The notes below the pieces were generated by a model. It saw only the letters and a program-made list of their open reading frames with translations. It did not search any database and was not told the origin of the DNA. Shown here in pieces: positions 10,960-54,360 of a stretch of 64,000 nt of DNA (its first letter is position 1; each line of letters starts with the position of its first letter). Position numbers and translations under genes: made by a program. The DNA lies in NCBI GenBank assembly GCA_029204225.1, contig CM055102.1, positions 129,501-193,500 of the forward strand, read 5' to 3'. This DNA is from Diphasiastrum complanatum (lineage: Eukaryota; Streptophyta; Lycopodiopsida; Lycopodiales; Lycopodiaceae).

Positions 10960-11876
10960 CAAAGGTGCACTTGTTCTAGGTTTAATTGGGCAATTCTTGT
11001 AGCAATGCCCATATCTACATTCTCGACAAAAGGTCGTATATTGTTCTTTATAAGGACATTTCGCAATTCAGTGGCCTTCGTCGCATCCATCGCAGCCATA
11101 AATCCTACCTCCCTGATGTTGAGGTTGTGCAACATAGGTTGCATAATATTTGTTGATTGTTGGATCGACAAATATCTCTTTCAATCCATACCACTGCTAC
11201 TACTCAAGCTAGGGTGGTGGTTCTTGCTAAGATTTACGTTAGCTGGCCCTGGTGGTGCAGGTAAGGCCATGCACTGTTGGTTATTTGGTGCGCCATACCG
11301 CGATGCACTCTCCTTGATCATAAGGAAAAGAGGTCTGATACCAATTCCTCTTTTGTTGTATGATTCGAGGGTCTAATGGACAAAATGTCATTTCGCGCGA
11401 TGATGCGTTGCACAGGTGGCAGTACCGTTGTGTCAGCTTGAGGTTTTTCTTCAATATTGGACACTCATCTTCTGTATGGTCCTGGGTGCAAACAGGACAC
11501 CATACGTTCTCTCGTCGGGGATATTGCAGCTGGTTCTATTCCGATAAATTTGGAACTGGTGCTATAGCTCCCTGCAAGGCCTTCAGTTTCTGATCAAACT
11601 ACGCCGTTAGTTGTTCCATCTATTGTTTATGTAACTTCGTCATTTGTTCCATTAGTAGATCTATTGATATATTGGATGCGTTGGATGATGATGCTACCAA
11701 GGGAGTTGGATTATGGGTGGTCGGATATGATTCATCATTTGAACCCTCGTCTTCTTCCCTGATGGCATCCTCCATTGTTGCCTACAATGTAGCGTACTGC
11801 TCTCATCTTTTATGTTATCTTCTGATACTTCATGGTAACCCCATGAGGAACCACATAATGACCGCATGATCGGGAG
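10960..11876 (-). pseudogene. Degenerate gag with two zinc knuckles
   Basis: On the minus strand near 11000-11110 two cysteine knuckles can be read, CDGCDEGH...C and CRECRYGHCYKNC. Both have spacing C-x2-C-x3-H-x4-C, one residue shorter than the usual C-x2-C-x4-H-x4-C. Many stops interrupt the surrounding frame. The position downstream of the tRNA-Asp primer site and the 836-bp LTR suggests the nucleocapsid part of the element's gag. Confidence 0.5.
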
Positions 11877-12179
11877 CTAGGGATGTGTTGCATTCAGATC
11901 TTAAGTGCTTGACGCATAGTAGAATCCAATCTGGATCTTAAGGGATCTGATTAGTTTGGTTGGCCAATAGTGTGAATTTAGGCCTCTTACGGTGGTTTCT
12001 CCTTAATAATTCTTTTATCCTAGATCCGATTGCTCTGATATTTTCACACTTGATAGATCTGGGACAGATCTTTCTACTGATGCTATATCTACGAGAATTC
12101 TGTGTGTGAGGATTGGCTGTGAGAGGGTTTTTTCATGTTTTTCCGTCAAAAATCCTGTTTTTTCAAAGAATACTAGGAA

Positions 12180-12880
12180 GTAACTCTCGCAGGCTTTACT
12201 AGAGCTGTATCTGGTATGGATCTAACTCTGAAAAAGTCTGCAAAGATTAACTCTCACAGGAAATGAAAATTTCACTGTCTACGAGGGTTCATAAACACCT
12301 TTTTGCTCTGATCTTCACCAATATCTTGTACTAACTCTCACAAACTTCATCACTGATGTAAAATGACATTTTGAAGACAATGGGATGGTCTGCGAAGATT
12401 AGTTCTGCAAGGATTCTCTGGATCTTCTAATTTTGTTGATTTTTAAGCACTCTAATCCACTTTTCAGTTCAGTGGAATCAAACTAACTCTCGTAGGCTCT
12501 TTTGTGTCCTTGTGTCACTGAGATGGAAATTCAGAATTCTCTGCAAAGGTTACTTGCTAGTGGAACTAAAAAAATTGGATGTCTGCGAGGGTTCACAGCT
12601 CTTTTCCCATTTTTTTTTATCTTGGGAACCTTTGTAGGGGCACTTTCTATGGGAATGAACTTTCACAGCCTTCTCTGTGTCCTTGTCTCACTAAGATGAA
12701 ACTTCAGAGGGCTCTACGAGGGTTGGGTTTTTGTTTTGAATTTTTTTTTATTTTTTCAAGGGATTTTTAAAACTTTTATGGTTTTTCTCTGTTTTTCCCA
12801 AATCTGTTTGGAACTAACCCTCGTAGGCTTCTATGCAGTTTTGGGATAGTACCCTAGAGCTACTGTCAATCATGCGAAGG
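12180..12880. repeat. Dispersed short motif, both orientations
   Basis: Variants of TGCGAGGGTT or its complement AACCCTCGCA recur, for example near 12182, 12279, 12581, 12713 and 12816. Further copies lie near 9208, 9220, 9326 and 9388. Opposite orientations often alternate at tens of bases; at 9206-9228 two inverted copies nearly touch. I see no open reading frame here. Confidence 0.55.
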
Positions 12881-13170
12881 TTAGTTCCCACTGGTTTTTG
12901 AGAAAGCAAAATTTGATGGATTTTGTCCTCTTTTTCCTCCAGAAACATATTTGAACATTTTTTAAGATTTTTCAAGGTTTTTGGTTGGATGCCAAGCCCT
13001 TAGAGGCTATTTTGGGCCTCCACTACCCTTCCACACCTCCTCCACTAGCTGTGGACATTCCAAGCAAAAAAAAGCACAACAAATTAGTTAAATCTACCCC
13101 AATATCCACCTAAAAACACTCTAAAAAACAAAAGCAACTAAGAATGCAACTATAACTAGTTAGTGATTTC

Positions 13171-13190
13171 TATCCTCGACAACGGCACCA
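13171..13190 (-). promoter_or_regulatory. Primer-binding site, tRNA-Asp
   Basis: One base after the minus-strand LTR end comes TGGTGCCGTTGTCGAGGATA. It matches the tRNA-Asp complement TGGCGCCGTTGCCGGGGA except at positions explained by transitions. This primer is characteristic of plant Tat/Athila-type Ty3 elements. Confidence 0.7.
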
Positions 13191-13191
13191 C

Positions 13192-13410
13192 TGTAGGGTG
13201 GTATAGGTTCGATGGTGAGCAGCCCTCAGCCTGTCCAAAGGGTTAGAACACAATGATAGAGACCTAACTAAGCCAAGTTGCTAGATTTAGATGCTTTCTA
13301 CTTTATCCTAACACTATCCATTTAACACTACCCTTCCTAACACTAGCACATCCATACATCATGATTGAGAGTGAAAAGAGAGAGAGAGATAGGTAGGGAT
13401 GGATAGAATG

Positions 13411-13465
<55 letters not shown>

Positions 13466-14027
13466 GAGATGGAGGTTAGCTCATTTGCTCATTTTGCATG
13501 CTATTGAAAAAGCTTTAGCTAATGAAAACAAGAACAATGGAAAATGGAAAACAATAGGAAAAACACCACAATAGCATTAGCAAGAGTGAATAGCAAATGA
13601 GAATGCTTGCTCCCCAAAATGGTAGAGTTTCCTCCTTCTTATTAAGCATGGAAAATGGTTACAAATGGTGCCTTTTTATCTTTGGGTGTCCCATGCCCCT
13701 TGCTTCCTATTGGTTATTTGCAAAGGATGGGATTGAAATCCACACCATCCACAAGAAACACAAACTAATCTATGGTGTAGGAAGAAGCACACCCCACCTA
13801 CCACCATTTGACTTGTGACTAACTCAAAAAACTTAGTAACTTAGACTTTGGCCTCTAATATTATTTTTAATTACATGGCCCCAAGTCTAGTTTATTCCAA
13901 AAAGATTATTTACAAGTGCTCTTTGGGCCATGGGCTTACGCACGCAAGATGCCACAACCCTCACATCTTATTTCTACTAATTTTGACATTTTATTTATTT
14001 ACAAGCACAATGGGAATACCCCCAACA
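13192..14027 (-). repeat. LTR (836 bp) of the Tat/Athila-like element
   Basis: On the minus strand it starts TGTTGGGGGTATTCCCA and ends CCCTACA, followed directly by the tRNA-Asp primer site. It is the best-supported 5' LTR of the minus-strand element and is related to 1067-1880. A (GA)n microsatellite lies inside it. Confidence 0.68.
13414..13463. repeat. (GA)n microsatellite
   Basis: About 25 uninterrupted GA units inside the LTR. The related LTR at 1067-1880 has a shorter, impure purine tract at the same place (about 1258-1320), so this expanded within the LTR and is unrelated to the LINE tails further right. Confidence 0.9.
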
Positions 14028-14584
14028 GCAGTTCATCCCTTATTGCCTTTATTTTGGTCATATAAGTTTGAATGTGCTACCCTCATTCCATTCGGGCATT
14101 ATTCAATTTTGACTTCAAAAACACAATTCTTGACGGATTTTAAGTGTCAAACTGTTCTTTTAATACATCTCATGCTTGTTTTGGTTTCACAACATCACTA
14201 ATATGGGTAATGATGTGGTCCTTTACCAATAGATTGATGAATGTTAATGCCCTCCTCATCTTCATATCAAACACTTGATATCAGCTTCATTTGGTGGTCT
14301 TCGCTCATTGCCTATGACAACATCCCACTTTTCTTTCTCTATTAGAATATTTTTATTTTAAACTTTCACACTGCATAGTTGAAAATCTCACCCAATTTGT
14401 TATTTTCACTCAAAATGGACTCTCCCATGTTTGCCATCTCCAAAATGTCTAAAACTGCAACTAAAAGAGGTATTCTGAGCATTACCATGGGATACATTTT
14501 TACCATGAAGCAAATCACCTGACAAGAAACTCCCCAAGTGGTTTGAGAGATTGATGGAGAGTTGCGACATGGATGACTTTCTTG
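14028..14584. other. No recognisable gene
   Basis: AT-rich sequence between an LTR and a Copia remnant. Only short open frames occur on either strand and none resembles a known domain. It may be decayed Copia sequence upstream of the reverse transcriptase. Confidence 0.5.
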
Positions 14585-16050
14585 AATCATCTATCCAAGG
14601 AGAGCTAAGAAGATCAACAAGAAAGAAGATGCAACCTGATAGGTATGAAGCAAATTATGCTCTCTTATCTAACATCATTCAAAGCAAAGAACCTTCAACT
14701 TATGATGAAGCGAAGGATGATGAGATTTGAGTCAAGACCATGGAAGAAGAGATGGAATCACTTGCTAAGCACAGTACATTGGGACTTGGCAGAACCACCT
14801 GTTGGTAAGAAATCCATTGGTTGCAAATGGGTATACAAAACTAAGCACCATACAAATGGAAGTATAACAAAGCACAAAGCAAGAATGATGATCAAGGGTT
14901 ACGCGCAAAGTATAAACATTGACTTTGAGGAGACCTTTGCACCAGTATATAAGTGGAATACTCTACGTTTGCTTGTTGCTTTAGCTTTGCATTTTGGTTG
15001 GCCTTTACATCAGATGGATGTAAATTTTGCTTTTCTAAATGGTGAGTTGGAAGAAGAGATGTTCATGGATCAACTTGAAGGCTTTGTAACGAAAGGACAT
15101 GAGCATAAAGTATGTCGCTTGAAGAAAGCACTTTGGTCTCAAGCAGGCACCACATGCGTGGTACAACAGGATTGATAACTACTTTCGTTCGAAGGGGATG
15201 ATGGTGAGAACACACTTTGATCCAAATCTTTATGTCTTATGCTTTGGTGGCACGATTTCTTTGGTTGCTCTTTATGTTGACGACTTGATTATTACTAGAA
15301 ATTAACAAAAGATGATAGATGTGATCAAGAAAGATCTCATAGATCAATTCGAGATGATAGATCTCAACTTGATGCAGTATTGTCTTGGAGTAGAGGTGTG
15401 GCTAAAAAGACATGAGGTAGGACTAACACAGGTCAAGTATGTTAGAGAGTTGCTACACAGATTTAGACTACAGAATTGCAAGCCAATGAACACTCCCATT
15501 GAAACCAGGTAAAAAGCTTTCTAAGCTTTACGAATTATAGCCATTTGATGCTACGTTGTAGTAGGGAGCTTGATACCTTACCACGATTGGACCAGATATA
15601 TGCTATGTTGTTGGTATTGTAAGTCAATTTATGGCAGCACCTACTGATTGGAAAGTAGCCAAACGCATTTTGTGACATGTCAAAGGCAATTTAGATTATG
15701 GCTTGGTGTTCAAGAAGCAGGAAAGTTCACCTAAGTTGTGTGGCTATGTGGATGCGAATTGAGGAGGTGATTGTGATTATTGTAGATCTGCCACAGGGTA
15801 TGTATTCCAATTTTGTGACAATTGTTTTTCTTGGTCTAGTAAGAATCAAAGTACATTTTCTTTGTCCACAACAGAAGCAGTAATGCAGCACATGAAGCCA
15901 TTTGGTTGAAGCAAATCTTGGATGAGATGGACATGAAGCAGGAAAAATCTACAACTATACATAGGGACAATCATAGTGACATTCAGCTAGCAAAGAATTC
16001 GATGTTTCACACGAGGACCAAACACGTCGACATTCACTAGAGGTTGCTAA

Positions 16051-16091
<41 letters not shown>

Positions 16092-16210
16092 CATTTGTAG
16101 TACAGTTGAACAATTAGCTAACATTTTCACGAAGCCACTCGTTAGCGAAAAGTTTGATAAGTTTCGATCAAAACTTTCTGTACTTAAAATTTGTTAACCT
16201 TGATGCTATG
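14585..16210 (+). pseudogene. Copia (Ty1) reverse transcriptase / RNase H remnant
   Basis: The reading starts with the pre-RT segment RRSTRKKMQPDRYEA and EPSTYDEAKDDEI. It continues through the RT hallmarks IGCKWVYKTKHHTNGSI, HKARMMIKGYAQ, FEETFAPVYKWNTLRLLVAL and HQMDVNFAFLNGELEEEMFM, then YVDDLI near 15276 and QYCLGVEVW. RNase H follows (YVDANWGGDCDYCRSATGY, SLSTTEAV), then a terminal IFTKPLVSEKFDKFRSKL near 16120-16180. Stops and frameshifts occur throughout, so it is dead. Gag, protease and integrase are missing and no LTR was identified. Confidence 0.85.
16051..16088. repeat. (AT)n microsatellite
   Basis: About 18 AT units inside the Copia remnant, between the RNase H end and the IFTKPL segment. 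They interrupt the reading frame. Confidence 0.9.
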
Positions 16211-16689
16211 TACATAAGTGTATGAAAAGTACATTCTACTTTTAGGGAGAGAGTTAGAATTAAAGTAGAACTACTGTGTTATTGCATGAGTTGCCAAAGA
16301 AGAAACTATATGTACAATGTACTCTGTTTTTTTAAAATACGATTGCTATGAGAGCTTGTGAGAGAGAGTGTTTTTGTGTACGTTACTATGTTTTATGGTT
16401 TGTGATCCTGCAAATTTTAACTCTAACCAGGCCTAGTAAAGGCCAAAACTATAGATAAACCCAAGACATCCCCCTGAGCATAACAGAAGCCATCAAAAAA
16501 CCATTGTACATGCTATTTTTCCTATGTGTGGCTACTCGACTAGTCCAAGTAGCTAGTTATAGGACAAGTGTTGGATAGATACGTCGATGGCAAGTCAAGT
16601 CCCAGTCACAACATGAAATATATAAATTAGATAAACTGTAACTCTAATGTAAATGTATAGTCACATTTGAGCGTACACCAAATCTGATT
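16211..16689. other. Copia 3' flank, no gene seen
   Basis: A purine-rich stretch at 16243-16266 could be the Copia polypurine tract, and an LTR might follow, but no second copy exists in the window to test this. No coding potential seen. Confidence 0.35.
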
Positions 16690-17960
16690 TCTAACATAAC
16701 TCTCATTGACTTAGGTGTTATAGAAAGATCCATCAAGTTATTCTCATTTCACAACTCCATTGGGTCATACTTCGAGTATGTAATAATGGGCCTTCTGCTT
16801 GGAACTTTAACTTGTACTTATGAGCCTTGGCATTATAGGAGCAAGAAAAAGCTCACCCTTTTTTCTCTACCATCATTGCTTGAATGGACATGAATCCCAT
16901 CTTGTGAAGTTTGGAAACAAAAATTAAACTGCTTTGTCAATAAAGAAGAGTCTTTGTCTAACCTATGCTCGAAAGCTAATATCAAACTTGGGATTGAGCG
17001 TTGTGACCTCTTGACCATATACAAGTTGGAATGGAATTTTGCTCGTCTTAAGTTTTTATTTGATTAAAAGTACCCATAATGTGATTTAAAATTTATATTT
17101 CCAATCCATTCAACTGCTTCCAAAAATTTTATAAGATTATGCAAAAAACTATGCTAGGTGACCATATTTGGCCTTTGAACCTCAGATATTAGGGTGTACT
17201 CTTATGATAAGTAAATAGATAGGAGAATAGTAGATAAGTGATAGTTTTATCTAGGAAATGTGAACCTTGATCATTCACCAATTTGACACTACCAATGGCA
17301 TATTTGGATGCATTTGTATAAACATGAAACTCAATGGTCTAATTGGAAGGTCTAAGGATGGGTATCGACACTAGTGGCCACTTTAGAAGCTTCAATGGCC
17401 TTTACTGTCCATTCTAAGTTGACTATAACCTAGTAATCCCGAGTTCAAGAAATGTAATTAATATCACAATTTTGTCCCAATCTATAGTGATACCATGCCA
17501 ATATATGACATGTCCAAGAACTATCATGTGCATGACTATGATTTAGCAGTTGGTAAAGTTAAGTAATATGTCATACAAGCGACACCACATGAAAACTAGA
17601 AATTCCAAATGCTCATTCCACACAAAGTGCAAACACATATTATATTTTAATAAATTATGTAGGCAATCCTTAAAAGCTTAACTCATGACCATTTGAAAGG
17701 CATTGCACAATCCCAATGACATCATCTTCAAAACATAGATACCCCCTTCTATAGCAAAAGCCATCTTGCATCTATCTTCTAGGGAAATCTACACTTGACT
17801 GTAGCCATCAATCTCATCCAAAAAACTATAGGTTTCATGACCAACAACCTTTTCAAGAACAAATTCGATGAAGGGCAAAGAGAAATAGTCTTAAAGGACA
17901 TCAACAAAATTCGATGGATTACTAATGAACCATCCCTTCTAAACCATCGTGCATCACAAA
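16690..17960 (-). pseudogene. Decayed Ty3/gypsy pol remnant (RT and integrase end)
   Basis: Minus-strand translation near 17690-17900 gives LPFIEFVLEKVVGHETYSF, FLDEIDGYSQV, then MAFAIEGGIYVLKMMSLGLC. This matches the reverse transcriptase block around the first catalytic Asp and the usual MPFGLCNAPATFQ. Further on VLGHVIYWHGITIDWDKI matches the LGHVV...GI.VDP.K segment. Near 16990-17050 KIPFQLVYGQEVTTLNPKF matches the integrase C-terminal part. Many stops and frameshifts are present, and RNase H plus the integrase core are missing. The style is Tat/Athila-like, so it may be a relative of the element at 1-14027. Confidence 0.68.
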
Positions 17961-19479
17961 AGGTTAAATCTCCTTATCTAAGTCGGATCTAAAAATCTAC
18001 GTGTCCTTTGTTGTCACAACACTTGTGATTTGCTCTCTTGCATTTTTATCTTGATTTTTCTTGGATTTGTACAACTTTATCCACCTTCAAAATCCTCCCC
18101 CCCCCCCACTTTTTGAATAATAGTCTTCATTATTTGTTTGCTCAAATATGGTGAACAAAAGCATCATACTATCTAGAGTGCATCCTGTATATGCAAGTGA
18201 TAGCTCTAGAATCAGTGTAAGCAATGATGACAATTGTGAATGCTCATATAATGCAAAAGTGAGCATCATATTTCGATGCTGGCATAGCCTGACTTCTGAA
18301 AATTAGCTGAAAAATACTTCCAATTAATGTGTTGTCCATCAATAAGAGATAAATGCAGCTGCAAAGATGGGTGGATAGGACACCACAAATAGACGTTTGC
18401 TGTCCACTAAGAGGAGCAAAAGAAAAGAAGTCAGCTGAAAAATGTAAAAATGCCACCTCAAAATAGGGTGCCAAAAATAGCACGAATTAATGAACTTTGA
18501 CAAAAAGGATAGCTGAGATATGCCTGTAAAAACAGCTGGCAAATAGATGTCGGATCTACTGCAAGTAGCTAAAAAAGATAGCTGAGAACGTGGTGCCAAA
18601 ACTGTCAAAAAAGTGTCTGAAAACTAGATGCGGGACTTGCTGAAAATTAGGTGTTGGCTGAAAGCTGTCATATCTAATCATGAGGATGATGATTCACGAA
18701 AAGACCCAAAAAAATGGTAAAGGCCTACCATATTTACATGATTTTAGTAGGAAGACGCAGATGATTTTCCCAGCATCATCTTTTTGTGGTAAGTATTTTT
18801 TCAGAGGTAGTGTTATATCTTATTTATTATTTATCAAGTGAACTATTTAGCATGCTTTTTGACTTTGACAGATCTTGTTTATTGTTCGTCACAAAATACT
18901 CGTTTCTCAGAGAAAATCTAAGCTCGCTTCCATCAATCATGAAAATATATAAAACATAACAACAGAAACTAACAAGATATTTTCTATGTTGTCTTACTGT
19001 TATGCGTGTGGTAAGAAAAAATATATCCCTTTTTGGACATGTGGAAACCAAGATCAAGTAGTATATGGTTCACAATGAACATTAGTATGGTGGTTCATAA
19101 AGACGTGTAAAATATAACATCAACGTCAAATTCCATAACATAGTCATGATAGCAATTTGATGTGAATAAATAATATCCTAAGACAATTGTCAAAAGAAAC
19201 TTTTATGAAAATAAGAAATGCACTATATAGAGCAATATACTGTTGTGATTCATATACAGACATTGAAATTAAATTCATTTTTGAACTTTACCAAGTTCAA
19301 TATTCTGCATTGAGACAGATCTCCCAACCAAACATGACCGAATGAAATCTGCGTGCTATAATGAAACCTCTTGATAATGTGTAACACACTATTGCAGTAT
19401 AGCTTAAACAATTCTTGTTCAAATTCTTCTGAATACATCTTTGGCATTTAGTTTCATGATATATTTGTTTCATAGTTGC
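17961..19479. other. AT-rich intergenic sequence, no gene seen
   Basis: Only short frames on both strands. A run of ten C residues lies at 18100-18109. The region is downstream of the SRP54 stop codon and may include part of the 3' untranslated or intergenic sequence. Confidence 0.5.
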
Positions 19480-20170
19480 CCGTTGCGGAACAGAACACGT
19501 TCTGGAACGCATTCTGTTCCGGAACTTGACCTAAAAATTTCTAAAAAAAGTACGTACTTTTTTACAAAGGAAAACAAGCACACTATTGTAACATCGCTGT
19601 TCCTGCCGCTTCTCTACCTCGCTCAGCTCTGATGCAAAGCAGAGTGATGTGGGCAGAAAGCTAGCTAGCCCGAAGGAATTCTAGGATGATCTGGTGCTGG
19701 AGATCGCTGGAATCATCTACACTGTATAGACATAGATGGTTGAGAAATAGATATGCGAGCTTGAAACAGCCATCCAATAGATCAGATTGAGACAACATGC
19801 AGGGGCTGGAGCAGGAGCAGGTTCGTATGCAGGGGCCGGAGCAGGTGCGCATGCAGGGGCCAGAGCAGGCTTCTCTAGGAGGTAGGTTTTTGTTCATGTG
19901 AAACAATATCATGCAGATGGTCCATCGTTTATGATTCACAAGCTATGAATGCTCAATGTCAGGATACAGATGCGCTTGGAATCAATGTCAGTATACAGAT
20001 GAGCTTGGAAGCAATGTGGCCACTGCACTCAGAGGTTCTCATTAACTTAAAATTGTTGGAGCATTCCAGGACCTGTTCTTCTTAAAATTGTTGGAGCATT
20101 CCGACCCAGTACGTTCCGGAACGTACTGTATGTTCCGTACAGTGCGTTCCGACCCAAAAGGGTTGGAACA
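19480..20170. repeat. Segment bounded by GGAACG-rich ends, possible MITE
   Basis: The left end (19484-19527) contains GGAACAGAACACGTTCTGG and TTCTGTTCCGGAAC. The right end (20102-20165) contains ACGTTCCGGAACGTACTG and GTGCGTTCCGACCC. Both are palindrome-rich and share the GGAACG/CGTTCC core in opposite directions, like degenerate terminal inverted repeats. The interior has a CAGGGGC(C)GGAGCAGG minisatellite at 19799-19870. No transposase is visible. The call is tentative. Confidence 0.3.
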
Positions 20171-20211
20171 GGTTTCTACTTTTTGTGTGTAGCCAGAAGA
20201 CATTAAAGTTG

Positions 20212-20471
20212 CTGCTTAGACAGGAGGAATTAAATCCCTGCCCAGGCCATAAGCAAAGATGAATGACTGTCAAAGTTGTAGCTGAGCAATACCTTATGAC
20301 ACTGGTTTGTCCACGCACTAGTAACCAGTGAACAACAGTGCCTGCTTAGACAGGAGGAATTGAATCCCTTCCCAGGCCATAAGCAAAGATGAATGACTGT
20401 CAAAGCTGTAGCTGAGCAATACCTTATGACACTGGCTTGTCCGCGCACTAGTAACCAGTGAACAACAGTGC
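20212..20471. repeat. 130-bp tandem duplication
   Basis: Two head-to-tail units start at 20212 and 20342 (both with TGCTTAGACAGGAGGAATT) and differ by only a few bases. They lie just downstream of the SRP54 stop codon, possibly in its 3' untranslated region. Confidence 0.9.
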
Positions 20472-20586
20472 CTTTCTCACTGATGAAGTGTCATAAATTG
20501 CAGAGCAGGATCTTGAAGATCAAACTGAAGATAAGGGCAGATAAACACAGAGACCTGCCCTAAATTTGGCTGGTTGCTTCTTTAAT

Positions 20587-51631
<31,045 letters not shown>

Positions 51632-52089
51632 CTGGGGGGTTTCCCAGCAAAGATGCACATCAATGCAGTAGACAACAAATACTCCTGTTTTTAAATTTGT
51701 AATATGCAGAACAGATGCCAAATAACTAAAGACTGTTGAACCAATGGCTGCACTTCACAAGTTGTTATATTGCTGATTTTTAAATATGACTTCAGATAAT
51801 CCATTCCATAAGTGCAAAGTGCAGAAGGAACTAGAAAATGAGAGAAGTATATTTGTGAAACATGTTAACACTTGCCAAAATTATTTTTCTACAGTTCATA
51901 GCATAGCAACCTGCTAATGGATTTGCTAATCACGTGTTGTAGCAGCAATCGCATATTGTCAGCAAAAAGTAAACAGTAAATATTAGCAAATGTGAGCATT
52001 TGGGTGACTTCTTACAGATTTGAAGCCATTAGACAGTTCAGTTCATTGTACACAAGGATGAACTTGCAGAGAACTGAAATAACATGCCT
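51632..52089. other. cpSRP54: cpSRP54 intron sequence upstream of exon A
   Basis: AT-rich unique sequence with no exon-like segment on the minus strand that I can find. The exon encoding the upstream G-domain block (LTKLDGDSRGG-type in the family) is not here. Confidence 0.6.
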
Positions 52090-54360
52090 CTTCAAGCAAC
52101 ATTGAAAATCCAAGCATTGAAGCAAGAGTTACTTCAACACAAAGAGGCTACCAAAATGTGGGCATGACTTTTCAAGAATGATGATAGTAAGAAATCTTCT
52201 CACATGACCAGTTTCCTTGTTGCCGCTCTTTTTGAAGAAAAGTTGAGAGAATAAAGAGTTTATAACATGAGGATAAGGGGTATTCCTGACACACAAGACG
52301 CAATGCAAGAGGCACATAGATTCTCGTACACCACTTGGCCATCATAGTAAGGGAATGGATTCCTTGCTACAGATCATGTTGGGAGGACAAAAAAGGACAA
52401 TGCCACACTCATGATTCATTTCATCTCCCTGGAAAAGAAGGTCTGTGTTATGCCTTAAACCCAAATTGAAAGGATCATATATCTATTGGGATGATGACCT
52501 TACCTACATGCAAGTTGAAGAAAGGAAGAAAGCCTTCCAAGAAGCTCATAAAATAGGTAAAGTAGTCATTTATAGAGATGGGCCACAGAAGGATATCAAC
52601 AACAAGAAGAAATGGGCAGTTGAGGTCCCCGGGCATGGGAGAGCCCCAGATCCCCTCCCACACCAGTTGAGGATTGGAGTTTGGAACTGAAATGAAATTC
52701 GTTCCTCTTCCACAGCTGGAGACCTACTTGAATTCCATCTCACAGGTGGATGTATTATTGTTTACTGAGACACATGAGAGTTGTGAGAGGGTTCACCAGA
52801 CTTTCCTGAGTATGGTATTCAGCACATAGAGCAAAGACACATTCTGTGAATGGCAAAGGTTCAATTGGCCTTATATAGAGTCTTTACAGACAGTCATTGA
52901 TTTCGTTAACCACGCTATCTTTGAATTCGCCTTATTGGATAGGGCATTGGTTTTCGACAGAGATGTCTTTATAGAAGTATGTTATTTTCCTCCTAAGATG
53001 TCTTCATTTGCTGAGGGTGATGATATTTCATACTGTGATTTGATCTATCTCCTAATATCATTTACTAGTCAAAGTGGCACCATATATCATTGACTGGTGA
53101 TTTTAATGCCAAGACTGCTCCACATCAAATGGCGTTTCATGATGTAACTAATCAGCTTCACGTATAGGCTATTGCTGATGATCTAGGACTGATCACTACT
53201 TATGGTGAGCACTAACTTCAATTTGAAGAAGCCCATGAGTTAGCCCTTTTTAATGGCTTAGCTTGTTGGCAAGGCTCTGGTGGATTCACTTGCCACCCTC
53301 ATAGTGGTGGACATAGTCTCGCAAATTACCTCATGGGATCACCCTTCCATATCCCATTCATCTCTGACTTCCATATCTCCACCACCACCCTCTTTGACCA
53401 CTCACGCCTCTCTTTCCACCTTGGATATATCAGACGTCCCACAACAAACCCTAACTCCACTCCTAAGCATGCACCAAAATACACTATCGATCAGGCCTGT
53501 ATCCCTTTGTACCAAGCATCCTTCATGGCCCCCGCCGACTCCAGCATTTCCCCCATGACGAACCACCGTTCTCCACACAATTGCTTCCCTAGCCTTCCCT
53601 TCTCATCGATCTCGACCCGAATCCTATTCACCTCGATCCATTAAGCAACCTGGATATGACTTTGGTTGCCATTACCATCACCAACAAGTAGCCCCCATAC
53701 AAAATCACTCACACCACCTCCTACATATGCTAGACATACCTATCATCATATTCTTCACACTAAAAAGCGCACCAATGAAGCAATTGAAGCTAGAAGGATC
53801 ATCAGCCTTCTCTTCAGTTCCTCCACTGGGGCTTTTTGGCATGACTCATGAGTTGTCTCCACCTCCTTTATTGACCAATCTTCATACTTGGACCGATTAC
53901 GCCGCCACTTTGTATATTATACCTACTAACATGTTCATTGTCATCCTTCACGTCCTCCTAAATTCTCGTTCTTTTCAGCCATACTTATCCATGCTTTTGA
54001 TACACTTGCACCCATACTTGCCAATCTCCTTAATAGAATAGTCACCACTGGTTTCCCTTCCTCCTAGTGCATTAATATCATCCACCCCATCCATAAGAGT
54101 GATTTTCCGATAAGACCTAATAATACCATCATGATCAGGCATGTTATCGCAAAACTGGTACTATCCTTCCATCTGCAATGAGGATAGAGGCACCGACCAT
54201 GAGACTATGCTATGGGTCAGGCTGGATTCAAGGCACACTACACCACTGATCACATCATCACACTCAAGTCCATTATTGAGCACTCCAGGCACTAATGAGA
54301 TAGAGTATATTGTTGTTTTCTAGATTTCAGGTAAGCCTTCGACTAGGTTCCATGGCCTTA
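52090..54360 (+). mobile_element. LINE-9: decayed LINE with a sense codon at the ORF1/ORF2 junction
   Basis: It begins within ORF1 (coiled coil, RIRGIPDTQDAMQEAH near 52265) and runs through the junction into the endonuclease (CYFPPKMSSF, TGDFNAKTA, SDFHIS...DHSRL) and RT start (DFR near 54325). Many stops and gaps make it the most degenerate LINE here. Confidence 0.7.
52445..52690 (+). pseudogene. LINE-9 ORF1 end fused in frame to ORF2 start
   Basis: One open frame runs from ORF1 (YIYWDDDLTYMQVEERKKAF, VVIYRDG) through TGG at 52613-52615, exactly where LINE-2 and LINE-5 have TAG, into VPGHGRAPDPLPHQL and RIGVWN of ORF2. This confirms that ORF1 and ORF2 share a frame in this family. The stem is only partly preserved. 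Confidence 0.7.

Noticed and set aside
1067-14027. One complete minus-strand element with both LTRs at these borders
   Set aside because: The LTRs are too different for a simple pair, flanking bases do not match, and the left LTR abuts internal sequence of another copy with no primer site. A rearranged or tandem arrangement is safer.
14366-14590. A 74-residue minus-strand frame
   Set aside because: Short, no similarity to any family I know, and its edge overlaps the Copia remnant on the other strand.
18827-19512. Small minus-strand frames downstream of cpSRP54
   Set aside because: Low-complexity, AT-rich, overlapping frames with no domain; probably chance.
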